DNA from: Opitutaceae bacterium
GTDB taxonomy: Bacteria > Verrucomicrobiota > Verrucomicrobiia > Opitutales > Opitutaceae
Assembly: GCA_025352845.1 (NCBI GenBank)
Contig: JANXSC010000034.1
Coordinates: 1 to 6,200 of the forward strand
DNA length: 6,200 nucleotides
Direction of reading: 5' to 3'
How positions within the stretch are numbered: the stretch's first letter is position 1; each line of letters begins with the position of its first letter. Made by a program: the position numbers and the translations under genes. This document shows positions 5,729 to 6,200 of this stretch, in pieces. The notes under the pieces were generated by a model that did no database searches, had not been told where the DNA came from, and saw only the letters and a list, made by a program, of their open reading frames with translations.

Positions 5729-6083
5729 TGGACGACCGACTCGTTCAGGTCCGGGACGGAGACACTTCGACGATCGGCTCACCCCGTCCGCCCCGCGCGC
5801 GCGGCGCTCCCACCATAAAAATCCACCCGCTTTCCCTTCCCCCGCTCCCAACTCCACTCAAAATTAACCACACCTTTTTCCCGCTTGACCCTCTCGCCAT
5901 CATAGCAGGGCGGGTCTCTGACCCGCCCTTCGACGGCCACAAGGGCAGGTCGAAGACCTGCCCTACCTCGGATGCGAGGTCCCGCCAATTGAGGATCCAC
6001 GATAAGTGCCAGCGGGGATGCGGCTGCCAACGCCACGAAAAAATCGCGTGCTCTCGCCGAAAATTCCCGCCACGGTCTGCGCG
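5729..6083. other. Intergenic region with a pyrimidine-rich stretch and hairpins
   Basis: I see no gene in these 355 bases. Frames that stay open on either strand cross the palindromes, lack family resemblance, and on the minus strand overlap the RidA gene antisense. From about 5816 to 5900 the plus strand is strongly pyrimidine-rich, with short A/T-rich islands (CATAAAAATCC, CAAAATTAACC), less GC-rich than the coding DNA. Positions 5907-5980 hold three consecutive hairpins, listed separately. The promoter for the RidA gene should lie between the hairpins and 6084, but I find no convincing pair of boxes. Confidence 0.6.
5907..5980. repeat. Three tandem hairpins, two being variants of one palindrome
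   Basis: Hairpin 1 pairs AGGGCGGGTC (5907-5916) with GACCCGCCCT (5920-5929) around TCT. Hairpin 2 pairs AGGGCAGGTC (5942-5951) with GACCTGCCCT (5955-5964) around GAA. Each arm of the second differs from the first by one base, and the two changes compensate (G-C replaced by A-T), so the pairing is preserved. Hairpin 3, ACCTCG (5965-5970) with CGAGGT (5975-5980), follows at once. This looks like a REP-like intergenic palindrome present as a pair. A role in transcription termination or mRNA end protection is possible; no T run follows. Confidence 0.75.
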
Positions 6084-6200
6084 ATGACGCATGAAGATCG
6101 CTTCGCCAAGTTGAACCTCGTCCTGCCCGCCGCCCCAAAACCCGTGGCCGTTTATCGCCCGGTCGTAGTCGTGCAGGGCATGGCCTACGTCTCCGGTCAC
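6084..6200 (+). CDS. RidA family protein (YjgF/YER057c/UK114), 5' part only
   Basis: The first 39 codons of a gene that continues beyond the window. The peptide begins MTHEDRFAKLNLVLPAAPKP and ends GMAYVSGH, matching the N-terminus of RidA-like proteins, where a short helix is followed by a L-LPPAPKPVA-Y motif, a strand, and then G-L-YVSGQ. Family members form trimers that hydrolyse reactive enamines and imines such as 2-aminoacrylate released by PLP enzymes; many paralogues have unassigned substrates. The catalytic arginine lies further downstream and is not visible. I prefer ATG 6084 because the family motif begins a few residues after it. An in-frame ATG at 6018, preceded by GCGGGG, would add 22 residues of no family resemblance. 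It lies downstream of the IS110 element and the hairpins, so it is probably a separate transcription unit. Confidence 0.85.
   Translation, partial: MTHEDRFAKLNLVLPAAPKPVAVYRPVVVVQGMAYVSGH

Noticed and set aside
5885..5908. Promoter with TTGACC as a -35 box
   Set aside because: No acceptable -10 hexamer lies 16-18 bases downstream; the region runs into the first palindrome instead.
5907..5980. CRISPR array
   Set aside because: There are only two imperfect palindromic units with unrelated neighbouring sequence and no regular spacer structure.
5728..6087. Plus-strand open frame of 119 codons before RidA
   Set aside because: It covers the pyrimidine-rich stretch and the hairpins, shows no domain, and ends in another frame just inside the RidA start.
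5745..6200. Minus-strand open frame of 151 codons at the right end
   Set aside because: It reads through the palindromes at 5907-5964 and is antisense to the RidA gene start; no family resemblance.

Overview
The window is GC-rich bacterial DNA. It carries two secreted sulfatase genes in tandem, an insertion sequence on each side of them, and the start of a RidA-family gene at the right edge. High GC content, sulfatases with Sec signal peptides and lysine-rich tails, no strong Shine-Dalgarno sequences, and palindromic GGGC(A/G)GGTC repeats between genes together suggest a Verrucomicrobiota member, perhaps Opitutaceae-like. That assignment is inference; no rRNA or other taxonomic marker is present.

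Layout. Positions 1-1347 are an IS481-like insertion sequence with one transposase gene on the minus strand. It sits between perfect 40-bp inverted repeats, each of which holds two copies of a 13-bp motif. Positions 1348-1574 form a non-coding leader. Positions 1575-2888 and 2924-4387, on the plus strand, are two different formylglycine sulfatases 35 bp apart, very probably one operon. A 10+4-bp stem-loop follows immediately (4406-4443). It abuts an IS110-family DEDD/Ser transposase (4446-5531). Behind that gene is a roughly 200-bp non-coding segment (5532-5728) with a 16-bp bulged stem and a 9-bp closing inverted repeat; it is the best candidate here for the guide (bridge/seek) RNA of this element. 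Positions 5729-6083 are non-coding and hold three consecutive hairpins, two of which are variants of one palindrome with compensating base changes. At 6084 a RidA (YjgF/UK114) gene begins and runs off the window.

How it works together. The sulfatases should be exported and remove sulfate esters from a polysaccharide or other sulfated substrate, after a formylglycine-generating enzyme encoded elsewhere converts their active-site cysteine. The two insertion sequences bracket this pair but belong to unrelated families, so this is not a composite transposon. It does mark the locus as an insertion-prone accessory region. The least described parts are the putative RNA behind the IS110 transposase, the hairpin in front of that gene, and the first sulfatase, which lacks the usual histidine of the GKWH motif.
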